A program made the position numbers and the translations under genes. A model generated the notes under the pieces. It searched no databases, was not told the DNA's origin, and worked only from the letters and a program-made list of their open reading frames with translations. A stretch of DNA of 64,000 nt, from contig LNDQ01000039.1 of assembly GCA_001464695.1 (NCBI GenBank), forward strand, positions 46,037-110,036, read 5' to 3'. This stretch comes from Betaproteobacteria bacterium Ga0077523 (lineage in GTDB: Bacteria; Pseudomonadota; Gammaproteobacteria; Burkholderiales; Ga0077523). Below are positions 16,844-25,798 of this stretch, piece by piece. Every line of letters begins with the position of its first letter. The stretch's first letter is position 1.

Positions 16844-18280
16844 ATGACGACCAACCCCTTCCGCTCCGACTGGCTCAAAGCTGAAGTCGACGGCACCGGG
16901 CGCCCGCAACGCGGACTGTCCTACGTCGCCGGATCCACCGCGGAACCGCTGCGTTACATCACCCTAACCGGATTGCTCGACGAAACCGTCGACCTCCACG
17001 GCGGACGTGAGGCCGCATATTTCGCTGCATCCGGCCGACGCTGGTCGTGGTACGACGTACGCTCGCGTGCCGACGAAGTCGCGGCCGGCTTGCTCGCACT
17101 GGGCATCGAGCGCGGCAACCGCGTGGGGCTCTGGGCGCCCACCTGCGAGGAATGGCTCGGCACATTCTTCGGTGCCGCCCGCATCGGTGCGATCGTCGTT
17201 CCGCTCGATCCGGCATGGAGCGAAACGGCACTCGAGCACGCGTTGAGCACCGCCGAGTGCCGCGTACTCGTGCTGTCACGCTACGCCGGCAATCGCGATA
17301 ACGTGGCGACCTTGCGCGGCCTCACGCCGGAGATCGACCGCAGCTGGCCCGAGGGAAAGCTGCGCAGCGAGCGCCTGCCGCGGTTGCGTTACGTGGTGCT
17401 GCTCGGCGAGGGCACGACACCGCCCGGAACGCTGACGTTCAAGGCACTGCGACGCCTCGCCGGTCCGGCACAGGGCGCTCGGCTCGCCGGCACGAGTGCT
17501 GCACTGGACCCCGACGGCGCCGCAGTCATCCAGTTCACCAGCAGCGCTGGTGAACCCTCGCGCGGTGCCACCCTGACGCATAGGGGCCTGGTCAACAACG
17601 CGATCTTCGCCGCGACGGCAATGCGATTGTCTGCCCACGATCGATTCTGTGTCGCCGGGCCACTGCATCGCTGGTTCGGCCTCGGTCCGGGCATGCTGGC
17701 CGGCGTCGCAGCGGGAGCCACCATGATCTTCCCGGCACCGAGCTTCGATGCCACGAAGACTCTGTCGGTCATCGGCGAGCAGCGCTGCACTGCCCTGCAT
17801 GCCACGCCCTCGATGCTGAGCGCCCTGCTCGATCATCCGACCTTGCGCGGTACCGACGTGAACCATCTGCGCGGTGGCGTCACCGGCGGAGGTCCGATGG
17901 GGGCAGAAACGTTCCGACGCATCGCGAGTGAATTGCATCTGCCCGAACTCACGACGGCCTATGGCAAGAGTGAGATGAGTCCGCTGGCTTTCCAGTCTTC
18001 GGCCGGCGACCCGCCGGCGCTTCGGGCCAGCGGAATCGGTCGGGTGCATCCGCACGTGGAAGCGAAGATCGTCGACGGCGACGGACGCACGGTCCCAGTC
18101 GGCCATCGCGGCGAACTGTGCGTGCGCGGGTATCTCACGATGCCCTTCTACTGGAAGAACCGTGAAGCAACGCGGTCGATCATCGATCCTGCCGGCTGGC
18201 TGCGTACCGGCGATCTCGCGACGATCGAACCCGACGGCTACCTGCGCGTGCTGGGCAGCGTCGGCGTCAGGACCGCGTAG
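16844..18280 (+). pseudogene. Decayed ANL-family acyl-CoA ligase (AMP-binding), C-terminally truncated
   Basis: A 478-aa open frame clearly of the AMP-binding acyl-CoA ligase family: YVxLGEG-like spacer, GGGPMGAETF, TAYGKSEMSP and TGDLATIEPDGYL. Two features argue against function. The P-loop normally reading TSGTTGxPKG is here TSSAGEPSRG. The protein also stops directly after GYLRVLG, so the roughly 100-residue mobile C-terminal domain with the catalytic lysine is missing. The A5 motif has Ser for Thr (KSE). Codon bias still looks coding and no internal stop occurs, so decay is recent or the protein has another role. It lies downstream of the amide importer, and its loss could have uncoupled acid activation there. 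Confidence 0.7.
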
Positions 18281-18311
18281 AACTTCCGGCGGCTCCAGCC
18301 CTGGACCCCGA

Positions 18312-18818
18312 TCAAGGAGTGCCCAGGTAGTCGCGCTTGCCGATCTCCACGCCGTTGTGACGCAGGATGTTGTACGTCGTGGTGACGTGGAAATAGAAGT
18401 TCGGCAGCGCATGCCCCAGCAGGAACTGCATGCCGGTGTAGCGCACTTCCTTGTCGCCGCGCTTCAGGACGATCTCCTTGTCTTCCGTGCCGTCGATCTG
18501 CCCCGCCTGCACGGTCTGGATGAACGCGACAGTCTTGGCGATGCGCGCCTTGAGATCATCCAGGGTCTTCTCGGTATCCTCGAATTTAGGAATCTCGACC
18601 CCGGCCAGCCGCGCCACCGCACCCTTGGCCGAGTCGCACGCGATCTGCACCTGTGAACTCATGGGCAGCATGTCGGGGAACAGGCGATACGCGGGCAGCA
18701 CAGCAGCGTCGATCTTCTTCGCTTCGACGTGGGCCCTGGCCTTGTCGAGAATGTTCGAGAGATTGCCGAGCGTGTTGGTGAAGCGCGGCACGGTCGACAG
18801 GTACATGGATATGGTCAT
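18312..18818 (-). CDS. DUF1993 family protein
   Basis: A 168-aa cytoplasmic helical protein with the start MTISMYLSTVPRFTNTLGNLS and the C-terminal LLGHALPNFYFHVTTTYNILRHNGVEIGK-like region typical of DUF1993, a DinB-superfamily four-helix fold of unknown activity. The ATG at 18818 has AGGAATCTCC upstream. It follows the amidase by 8 bases and is probably its operon partner. No function can be assigned beyond family. Confidence 0.85.
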   Translation of the reverse strand: MTISMYLSTVPRFTNTLGNLSNILDKARAHVEAKKIDAAVLPAYRLFPDMLPMSSQVQIACDSAKGAVARLAGVEIPKFEDTEKTLDDLKARIAKTVAFIQTVQAGQIDGTEDKEIVLKRGDKEVRYTGMQFLLGHALPNFYFHVTTTYNILRHNGVEIGKRDYLGTP

Positions 18819-18826
18819 GGAGATTC

Positions 18827-20239
18827 CTAGTGGTCCTTCGGTCGCTGGCGATGCCAGGTGGTCTCGCGCTGGTAGGCACGGCCGGCTCGCACCAGCAACG
18901 CTTCTTCCCAGTGCCGGCCCACGAGCTGAAATGCGACCGGCGTATTCTTCGGCGTGAAACCCGACGGCAGTGTGATCACCGGAACCCCGGCCATGTCGTA
19001 GGGAGACGAGAAGCGCGTGAGCGCGACGAACGCGTTCGGATCCTGTCCCAGGGTCGCCATCTGCGCGATGGTCGGGGATGCGACGTACTGCCCTGGAATC
19101 GCCAGCAGGTCGATGGACTGGAACAGTGCTGCCACGCGACCGGTGAAATCGCGCCGGCGCAACCAGATCTTCTGCAGCGCGGTGGCGCTGACACCGCGCG
19201 CCAGATCGATCAACCCCGCCAGCCCCGGACCGTACTCCGCCCGGCGCGCAGGGAATGTCGCTTCATGGGCGACCGCCGTTTCCACGGCGCACAGCGGCAA
19301 CCAGTCGCGCAGGATCTGGTCCACGTCGGGAAACCGCACTTGCACGATCTGCGCGCCGAGCCCGGTCAGGACCCGGATCGCCTCCTGCGTGGTGCGCACC
19401 ATCAAGGAGTCCACGCCGTCGCCGTTGTAGCGGTCGTCGACGCCGATGCGCACGCCGGTCAGATCGCGATCGTCCCCGGCGAGGAAATCCGGCACCGGCT
19501 TCTGACTCGCGGTCGGGTCGTTGGGATCGGCTCCGGCCATCGCACCCAGCATCACGCCGGTGTCGGCCGCCGAGCGGCACATGGGACCGAGATGATCCAG
19601 CGACGCTGCCAGCTCGAAGGCGCCGTAGCGGGATACGCGTCCCCACGTAGGCTTCAGGCCGGTGACCCCGTTGGCGGTACAGGGAAAGCGGATGGATCCT
19701 CCGGTATCGGAACCGATGGAACCGAAGCACAGCCCGGCAGCGGTGGCCACGCCGGAACCGCTCGACGATGCACCCGACCAGTGATCCGGATGCCACGGAT
19801 TCACCGGCACGACGACGTCCGGATGATGATCCGCGAAGGCGCCTTCGGTCAGCTGGAGCTTGCCGACGCACACTGCGCCCGCGTCGTAGAGTCGCTTCAC
19901 CACCGTGCCGTCGAAGGTCGGCCGGAAGTCGCGGTGAATCGGCATGCCCGCGGCGGTCGTGATGCCCTTCGTGTAGCAAAGATCCTTGAGCCCGATCGGC
20001 ACCCCATGCAAGGCACCGCGGTAGCGGCGTTTGCCGATCTCGTCCTCGGCACGCCGTGCCTGTTCCATGGCGAGCTCGGCGGTCACGAGGGCGTAGGCAT
20101 GGAGTCTGCCATCGAGGCGCGCGATACGATCGAGCACCGCCTCGGTGACTTCGACGGGAGAGACCTTGCGGGTCTGGATGAGGTGCGCGACTTCGGTGAG
20201 ATCGAGATCGTGCAGGTCAGTGGCGAGGGTCGTGGTCAT
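18827..20239 (-). CDS. Amidase-signature family amidase
   Basis: A 470-aa amidase. The Ser-cisSer-Lys triad is readable: Lys85 in PIGLKDL, cis-Ser158 in SGASSSGSG and nucleophile Ser182 in GSDTGGSIRFP. The length is standard for GatA-like amidases, but the lack of GatB/GatC neighbours and the association with an AmiC-like binding protein argue for amide catabolism rather than tRNA amidotransfer. It starts 9 bases after the binding-protein stop and is followed by the DUF1993 gene. The substrate is unknown. Confidence 0.9.
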   Translation of the reverse strand: MTTTLATDLHDLDLTEVAHLIQTRKVSPVEVTEAVLDRIARLDGRLHAYALVTAELAMEQARRAEDEIGKRRYRGALHGVPIGLKDLCYTKGITTAAGMPIHRDFRPTFDGTVVKRLYDAGAVCVGKLQLTEGAFADHHPDVVVPVNPWHPDHWSGASSSGSGVATAAGLCFGSIGSDTGGSIRFPCTANGVTGLKPTWGRVSRYGAFELAASLDHLGPMCRSAADTGVMLGAMAGADPNDPTASQKPVPDFLAGDDRDLTGVRIGVDDRYNGDGVDSLMVRTTQEAIRVLTGLGAQIVQVRFPDVDQILRDWLPLCAVETAVAHEATFPARRAEYGPGLAGLIDLARGVSATALQKIWLRRRDFTGRVAALFQSIDLLAIPGQYVASPTIAQMATLGQDPNAFVALTRFSSPYDMAGVPVITLPSGFTPKNTPVAFQLVGRHWEEALLVRAGRAYQRETTWHRQRPKDH

Positions 20240-20248
20240 GGTGCGACG

Positions 20249-21394
20249 TCAGTGGTCTACGGTACTCAGGGTGCGCATCACCTGGAGCGCGTGTCCGTCC
20301 GCCCGGGCGAGATACACCGGGCAGCTCGGTCGATCGTTGCCGCGCCAGACCGCTCCGCGGGCGCTGCGGTAGTGCAGCGTCTCGCCCGGAGCCATGGGGT
20401 GGGCGCCGCGCACGAGCATCGCACCGAGAAAATGCACCCCCTCGTAGGTGGACTGCCCGAGCGCGTTCAGTGTCGGCGCCCGCGGGCCGCAGGTGGCGTG
20501 ATAGCGCTCGCGGAAGGCGAGGTTGGCGTCGGTGGGCAAGCTCGCGAAATAGGAACCCGCCACGTAGAGCTCGTCGGTACAGTCGGCGCCGATCGCGAGC
20601 AGCTCGTTCTCTTCGATCGCGCACGACAGGCGGCGGATGGCGCCGCTCAACCCTTGCGCGGCAAAGGCGCGGTTGAACGCGACGGCATCCTGCCCGATCA
20701 GCGACAGCAGGACTGCCTGTGCGCCGCTGGCAGCGAGCGCCGCGATCTCGGCCTCGAAATCGTCGCATCCGAGAGGCAGCAGCGCTTCGTGGACCACCTC
20801 GCAACCGAGACGCCCCAGCACACCGCGGGCCCAGCGGTGGGATTCGCGCGGCCAGACGTAGTCGTTCCCGACCAGGGCCCAGCGCCGGGGCGACCGGCCT
20901 TCACTCAACGCGGCCAGGGCTGGCACCAACTGGTTGCCGGGCGTCTCGCCCAGCGTGAAGACGCCCGGATGCCGCTCGCCACCCTCGTACAGCGGCGTGT
21001 AGACATACGGAATCTCGCCGCCGAGCACCGGTGCCAGCGCGTTGCGCACACTGGAAATGTGCATGCCGACGACGGCATCGATCTCGCCGGCATGCAGCAG
21101 CTCGTCGACCTGGGCGGCCAGCGCCACGTTCTCGCTGGCGCCGTCGACGACCCGCAACCGGACCTCGCGGCCGCGGACACCGCCCTCAGCGTTCAGCTCG
21201 TCGGCGGCCAGTCGGGCGCAGGCGATGCACGAAGGGCCCCAGATGCCTGCCGCGCCGCTGGTGGGTACCAGCAAGCCGACATTGATGGGCGGCTGTGCGT
21301 CTGCCGCGGGACCCTGCCAGGGCCACCCGGGCGCAAACCCTGCCTTCGGTCGGCCGCGTTGTCTGCCGCCAGACCATGCCAATTGTCCGATCAT
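20249..21394 (-). CDS. AmiC/UrtA-like ligand-binding protein
   Basis: About 381 aa from ATG 21394; an in-frame ATG at 21433 is the alternative, and longer starts would run into the divergent MarR gene. The type-I periplasmic-binding fold of the AmiC/urea family is shown by INVGLLVPTSGAAGIWG, ADELNAEGGVRG, PYVYTPLYEGGERH and LVGNDYVWPRESHRW. No convincing signal peptide is visible at either start, which fits a cytoplasmic amide sensor like AmiC better than a periplasmic binding protein, though the N-terminus is uncertain. No AmiR-type antiterminator is adjacent. It is co-transcribed with the amidase downstream. Confidence 0.75.
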   Translation of the reverse strand: MIGQLAWSGGRQRGRPKAGFAPGWPWQGPAADAQPPINVGLLVPTSGAAGIWGPSCIACARLAADELNAEGGVRGREVRLRVVDGASENVALAAQVDELLHAGEIDAVVGMHISSVRNALAPVLGGEIPYVYTPLYEGGERHPGVFTLGETPGNQLVPALAALSEGRSPRRWALVGNDYVWPRESHRWARGVLGRLGCEVVHEALLPLGCDDFEAEIAALAASGAQAVLLSLIGQDAVAFNRAFAAQGLSGAIRRLSCAIEENELLAIGADCTDELYVAGSYFASLPTDANLAFRERYHATCGPRAPTLNALGQSTYEGVHFLGAMLVRGAHPMAPGETLHYRSARGAVWRGNDRPSCPVYLARADGHALQVMRTLSTVDH

Positions 21395-21521
21395 GAGTGC
21401 CTGCGGGATGCCGATCCGGGCATGGCAGCGCATTGCCGCACGCGCCGGACGTGAAATCGACGAGTGAGCATGATAGGCTAACTTCCAGGAACTCAGACAA
21501 GACGGCTCAACGACAATCAGC

Positions 21522-21950
21522 GTGGACCAACCACCGATCACGTCTTCGCTCACGTACCTGCTGGCCCAGGCCAACCGCGTAGTGAGCGGCGCACTGGAGC
21601 GTTCGCTGGCCGCTGAAGGTGCCCAGGTCGAGCACTGGCGCATCCTGGAGGTGCTCTCCAACGAGCAAGGCCGCTCGATGGGCGAACTCGCGCAACTCGT
21701 GCTGATGAATCACCCCGCGCTCACCAAGATGATGGACCGCATGGTGAGCCGCGGCTGGGTCCATCGCGCCGCGGACGAAGCCGACAGCCGCCGGGTCGTC
21801 GTCTTCATCACCGACGAGGGCCTGGAATTCGTCGCGCGCTTGCGTGAACGCGTCGAGACCTACCAGGAATCGCTGTTCGACAGCATCGGCGACCGGCGCG
21901 CGGACCAACTGAAGAAGCTGCTCAATACGCTGATACGCGAGCACGGGTAG
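21522..21950 (+). CDS. MarR-family transcriptional regulator
   Basis: A 142-aa winged-helix regulator starting at GTG 21522. The MarR fold is seen in the recognition region MGELAQLVLMNHPALTKMMDRM and the wing DEADSRRVVVFITDEG. It is divergent from the AmiC-like/amidase operon and shares its about 127-bp intergenic region, so it is the obvious candidate local regulator. The effector is unknown. Confidence 0.9.
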   Translation: MDQPPITSSLTYLLAQANRVVSGALERSLAAEGAQVEHWRILEVLSNEQGRSMGELAQLVLMNHPALTKMMDRMVSRGWVHRAADEADSRRVVVFITDEGLEFVARLRERVETYQESLFDSIGDRRADQLKKLLNTLIREHG

Positions 21951-21954
21951 ACGG

Positions 21955-21977
21955 CTGCGAGGCCAGAGGCCTCGCAG
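21955..21977 (+). terminator. 10-bp stem-loop after the MarR gene
   Basis: CTGCGAGGCC (21955-21964) pairs perfectly with GGCCTCGCAG (21968-21977) around AGA, five bases after the stop. No T-run follows; it separates two convergent genes and may act on both strands. Confidence 0.5.
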
Positions 21978-22072
21978 GCAGTCGTCGATCGGTAATTCGT
22001 CCGCATCGCATCACAGCGCCGACATGGCACCGGTGCAACGACATGCGACCGGATCGAACCAGTCGCACGCGA

Positions 22073-22570
22073 TCACTTCAGCTTGTAGGTGCCCTTGTTG
22101 TGGAAGCATCCCTGGAAGCCGTCCTTGAGGGCCGCCGGCCAGAACTCGAGCTCGTATTGGCCCTTGAGCGACATGCCCTCGTACTTCCCGGTCCCATGGG
22201 GCGCGGTGTAGGTGCCGCCCACTCCGTCCGGGTTCCCGTGATACTCGAGATACCACTTGTCGCCATCCTGGTCGGTGGCCTCGCACACGCCGAAGTCCTG
22301 CATCTTGCCGTTGAGGTTGGCAAAGGTTCCCAGGCAGGTGGCGCCAGTGCGGTCGAACGGCTTACCGGCCGGCTCGGTTCGAATGTTGGCGACATTGCGG
22401 TAGTGACTCACCGTCACCTTGTCACCGGACGCGAAGCCTTCTCCCACGCCGGTCGCGCAGAAGTCGAATTCGAACGCCCCCTCCTTCGGCATGTTCACCT
22501 TGCCGGCCCAGGCCGGCACCACGACCGCTGCTGCGACAGCGACTCCAACCCATCCGAACGCGCGCTTCAT
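22073..22570 (-). CDS. Small exported protein of unknown function
   Basis: A 165-aa protein with ATG 22570 and GGGAGGATGC just upstream. Residues 1-22 are a signal peptide (MKRAFGWVGVAVAAAVVVPAWA). Three cysteines in the mature part (FDFCATG, TCLGTF, FGVCEATD), with a fourth in GCFHNKG, could form two disulfides. The segment GTYTAPHGTGKYEGMSLKGQY looks like a beta-strand repeat around a gradually added domain. I do not recognise a family. It is convergent with MarR and isolated. Confidence 0.7.
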   Translation of the reverse strand: MKRAFGWVGVAVAAAVVVPAWAGKVNMPKEGAFEFDFCATGVGEGFASGDKVTVSHYRNVANIRTEPAGKPFDRTGATCLGTFANLNGKMQDFGVCEATDQDGDKWYLEYHGNPDGVGGTYTAPHGTGKYEGMSLKGQYELEFWPAALKDGFQGCFHNKGTYKLK

Positions 22571-22775
22571 GTTGCATCCTCCCTGAATCGGGTTGAACGA
22601 CGATGGACGCCTCGATCCGCCCCGGTCCCGCAAGCGGCAAGGAAATCCGCAACTCTCCAGGGGCGCGCGGACAGGCTACGACCAAGTCACTTACGGATAG
22701 GGCACCGATGGTCCGCGGCGATCGGGAATGCCGAATGGCTTGAATCCAATGCCACATGGCAGTACCCTGTTCTTC

Positions 22776-23234
22776 ATGAAAGTGCGTATCTCCACGCTCT
22801 CCCGCCTGGGTCTCGCGGCAATGGAACCCAAGGCTCGCTATCGCGCTTCGCGTTCATCGGCCGCCGCCGAGGACACGCTGGCGGACTTCAGCGATGGACA
22901 GGTGCCCTACGACGCTGTCGAGGAAATTGCGCGCAAACTCGCCGTCGAACCCGAGGCGATCCTGGGGGTCATGGGCGTTGCTCCTCGCACTGCTGCCCGC
23001 CGCAGGCAGGAGCGGACCCTGAAAGCCGCCGAGGCCGATCGCCTCTTCCGGATCACACGAGTCCTCGATGAGGCCATTCGCGTCTTCGCATCGGAAGACA
23101 AGGCCGCCCATTGGCTGCGATCGCCGCATCCGCTGCTTTGGCAGCAGACACCGCTCGACCTGCTCGATTCCGACGCAGGCGCGAAAGCTGTCACGGACGA
23201 ACTGACCCGAATCGACTACGGCGATTTCACCTGA
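22776..23234 (+). CDS. Xre/MbcA/ParS-type antitoxin
   Basis: A 152-aa protein from ATG 22776. The middle carries a helix-turn-helix-like stretch (VPYDAVEEIARKLAVEPEAI). The C-terminus has the toxin-binding MbcA/ParS signature: RLFRITRVLDEAIRVFASEDKAAHWL and PLDLLDSDAGAKAVTDEL. Its TGA overlaps the ATG of the RES toxin (TGATG), the classic layout of these pairs. It should neutralise the toxin and repress the shared promoter. The N-terminus is shorter in recognisable HTH content than usual, so DNA binding is less certain. Confidence 0.88.
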   Translation: MKVRISTLSRLGLAAMEPKARYRASRSSAAAEDTLADFSDGQVPYDAVEEIARKLAVEPEAILGVMGVAPRTAARRRQERTLKAAEADRLFRITRVLDEAIRVFASEDKAAHWLRSPHPLLWQQTPLDLLDSDAGAKAVTDELTRIDYGDFT

Positions 23235-23686
23235 TGCGGGCATGGCGCCTCACGAGAGCCACCCATGTCGCCGATCCATTGTCAGGCCGCGGCGCGGCCC
23301 TGGTCGGCGGTCGCTGGAATTCGCCGGGCCGCCGTATGGCCTATGCATCCTCGCATCGCAGCCTCGCAGTGCTCGAAATGCTCGTCCACACCACGGCGTC
23401 ATCGGTACCGCAGGATCTCGTCTTCGTCCCTATCGAGATTCCAGACCGTCTGGTTCGAGCCACCACGACCCCACCGGCCGGTTGGGACGCCTTGCCCTGG
23501 AGTACCTCGGCGCGACGCTTCGGCGATGCCTGGCTGGACGAGGAGGCATCTGTGGCGCTTCAGGTGCCGTCGATCGTCGTGCCGGCCGAGTTCAATGTCC
23601 TCCTCAATCCCGCGCATCCCCGCTTTCGGAGCCTGCTCTTGCAGGCGCCCGAGCTCTTCACGCTCGACCAGCGCCTGTTCTCCTGA
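23234..23686 (+). CDS. RES-domain toxin (NAD+-targeting)
   Basis: A 150-aa RES domain protein spanning the whole polypeptide. Family residues are visible: Arg27 in GGRWN, Tyr37 in MAYAS, Glu48 in VLEMLVH, the serine in VPSIVVPAEFN, and LLNPAHPRF near the C-terminus. RES toxins such as MbcT degrade NAD+ by phosphorolysis or hydrolysis when free of antitoxin. It overlaps the antitoxin by one base, so translation is coupled. All the landmarks look intact. Confidence 0.88.
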   Translation: MRAWRLTRATHVADPLSGRGAALVGGRWNSPGRRMAYASSHRSLAVLEMLVHTTASSVPQDLVFVPIEIPDRLVRATTTPPAGWDALPWSTSARRFGDAWLDEEASVALQVPSIVVPAEFNVLLNPAHPRFRSLLLQAPELFTLDQRLFS

Positions 23687-23695
23687 AGGCTGCGG

Positions 23696-24454
23696 CTACT
23701 GCGCGCACCACCCCCCATCCATCAGCACGTCGTTGCCCGTCATGAACGCGGCGGCATCCGAGCAGATGTAGAGCGCGAGTGACGCGATCTCTTCCGGCGT
23801 GCCCCAGCGATGCATGGGCGTCTGCGCCATCAGCTCCGCATTCTTCTCGGCGTTCGCACGCAGCGGGGCGGTAAGGTCGGTGGCGATGAAGCCCGGGCTG
23901 ATCGCCACACAGGTGATCTTGTCGTCGACCAACTCCAGCGCGAGCGCCTTGGTCAGCCCGGCGACCGCATGCTTGGTGGCGGAGTACACGCCGCGCCCGG
24001 TGCTCGATATGTGCGCCATGATGGAGGTCAGGTTGATGATGCGCCCGTAGCCCTTGCCCTTCATGTGTGGCACGAAGTATTTGCAGCACAGCCACAGGCC
24101 CGTGATGTTGGTGTCGGTCAGATTGCGCCACTCGTCGAACGTGAAGTCGATCACGTTCTTGCGGATCGCGGTCCCGGCGTTGTTGACGAGAATGTGCACC
24201 GCGCCGAAGCGCTTGGCCACGTCGGCGGCACATTGCTTCACTTGCGCTTCGTCCTTGACGTCGCACACGAAGGATGCGGCATCGGCACCGGCCTTCTTCA
24301 CGAGTTCGAGACTCTCGGCGAGCTTCGCCTGGTCACGCCCCACCAGTGCGATCCTCGCGCCCGCCCCTGCCAGCGCCAATGCGGTGGCGCGGCCAATGCC
24401 ACGGCTGGCACCGGTGATGACCGCCACGCGGCCTTCGAGAAACTTTGCGTTCAT
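23696..24454 (-). CDS. SDR-family oxidoreductase
   Basis: A 252-aa classical SDR. Cofactor motif TGASRGIG is at about 15-22, NNAG at about 91-94, catalytic Ser in LTSIMAH and YSATK, and the C-terminus DVLMDGGWCAQ. The ATG at 24454 is preceded by AAGGGG. It lies 25 bases downstream of the Liv-type binding protein gene on the same strand, so the two may be co-transcribed. Substrate unknown; the sequence resembles gluconate 5-dehydrogenase or 3-oxoacyl reductase subgroups equally. Confidence 0.9.
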   Translation of the reverse strand: MNAKFLEGRVAVITGASRGIGRATALALAGAGARIALVGRDQAKLAESLELVKKAGADAASFVCDVKDEAQVKQCAADVAKRFGAVHILVNNAGTAIRKNVIDFTFDEWRNLTDTNITGLWLCCKYFVPHMKGKGYGRIINLTSIMAHISSTGRGVYSATKHAVAGLTKALALELVDDKITCVAISPGFIATDLTAPLRANAEKNAELMAQTPMHRWGTPEEIASLALYICSDAAAFMTGNDVLMDGGWCAQ

Positions 24455-24479
24455 GCCATACCCCTTGATGTTGTCGTTC

Positions 24480-25694
24480 CTATCGTCCGCTCAGCAAATC
24501 ACCGAACAGCACCCAGCGAGTGCCGTCGAATTTCGCCAACCGCATCTCCGCGATGGGACCGAAGTCCGTCGCGCTGGTGTTGAGCCGGATTCCGGGCAAC
24601 AGCATCGGAATCTCGACGTCCTTCAGGTTCGCGACAACCTTCATCACGTTGTCGCGCGTCAGATCGTCGCCGCACGCCTTGAGAACGTGAACCATCGCTG
24701 CCGCGCTCGCATACCCATACAAGTTCAACTGGTCGTTAGGATCACCGGCCGGAAGGTACTTCTTCATCCAGTTCTCCCACACCTTGAATGCGGCTTCCTT
24801 CCGCAGCTCGGGCTCGGACGGGTCGGCGAGGTACGCAGCCGTCACGATGTCCTTCGCCTTGTCGAGGCCCGCAGGCGTGAGCACCGCCCCGACCGAAGCC
24901 GACACGTTGGTCAGGATGTGCATCGGCTTCCACCCGATCTCCGCCACCTTGCGGATGGTCTGGGCCGCGAACTTGGGCGTGGCGAAGGTGAGCAGGGTAT
25001 CGGCACCGCTCGCCTTGAGCCCGACGATCTGCGAGTCGATCGTCGGGTCCGTCACCTCGTACGAGGCTTCCTTCACGATCATCGAGGCCGCCTTGTCACC
25101 CAGCATGCTTTTCAGGCCGACGACGTAGTCCTTGCCGAAATCGTCGTTCTGATACAGCAGTGCCAGCTTCGCGTTCGGGTAGTTCTTGAGGAGGTACTGT
25201 GCGTAGATCCGTCCTTCCGCCTGATAGGTCGGGTTGAAGCCCATGGTCCAGGGGAAGTTCTTCGGGTCGCTCCACTTCGTGGCGCCCGTCGCGAGCAGGA
25301 TGTGCGGCACCTTCTTCGCGTTCACGTACTTGTGGATGGCCGAGTTCGTCGGAGTCCCGAGACTCTGGAACAGCAGCAGGACTTCGTCCTGTTCCACCAG
25401 CTTGCGGGTCTGCTCGACCGTCTTGGCCGGGTTGTAGCCGTCGTCGAGCGAGATGAAGTTGATCTTGCGACCGTTGACCCCGCCCTGATCGTTGATCCAC
25501 TGGAAGTATGCGGCCTGCGCCTTGCCGATGGTGCCGTAGGCGGAGGCCGGACCGCTGTAGGGCATGGTCTGGCCGATCTTGATTTCGGTGTCGGTCGCGC
25601 CCGGTCCGTAGCGCTTTTCGGCGTGGGCCGGCAACGCGGCAATCGCCGTGCTCGCGATCAGGGCAGCGGCTGCGTATGGCTTCAATAGCTTCAT
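24480..25694 (-). CDS. Branched-chain amino-acid-type ABC substrate-binding protein
   Basis: A 404-aa LivK-type periplasmic binding protein with ATG 25694 behind GGGAGGG. The signal peptide spans residues 1-25, ending AHA. The mature part has ATDTEIKIGQTMPYSGPAS, LDDGYNPAKTVEQTRKLVE, and GKDYVVGLKSMLG, hallmarks of the Peripla_BP_6 family. No permease or ATPase gene is next to it. The Liv operon at 33.4-38.5 kb lacks a binding protein, so this one could serve it in trans. That pairing is inference. Confidence 0.9.
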   Translation of the reverse strand: MKLLKPYAAAALIASTAIAALPAHAEKRYGPGATDTEIKIGQTMPYSGPASAYGTIGKAQAAYFQWINDQGGVNGRKINFISLDDGYNPAKTVEQTRKLVEQDEVLLLFQSLGTPTNSAIHKYVNAKKVPHILLATGATKWSDPKNFPWTMGFNPTYQAEGRIYAQYLLKNYPNAKLALLYQNDDFGKDYVVGLKSMLGDKAASMIVKEASYEVTDPTIDSQIVGLKASGADTLLTFATPKFAAQTIRKVAEIGWKPMHILTNVSASVGAVLTPAGLDKAKDIVTAAYLADPSEPELRKEAAFKVWENWMKKYLPAGDPNDQLNLYGYASAAAMVHVLKACGDDLTRDNVMKVVANLKDVEIPMLLPGIRLNTSATDFGPIAEMRLAKFDGTRWVLFGDLLSGR

Positions 25695-25798
25695 GTTCCC
25701 TCCCTTGGCGCTCTCTTCGGCGCTGGCGTCGGATTATGCCGCACGCTCCGCCGATCGCGAATTGCGGTGCACTCCCGGAAACCCTTGTCTGCATTTCG

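Noticed and set aside
18827..20239. GatA subunit of the tRNA amidotransferase
   Set aside because: No gatB or gatC nearby, and the neighbours are an AmiC-like protein and DUF1993 gene, so a catabolic amidase is the better reading.
18830..21454. 874-codon plus-strand open frame opposite the amidase and AmiC-like genes
   Set aside because: It is antisense to two well-supported genes and has the Arg/His-rich composition of GC-rich shadow frames; no family motif is visible.
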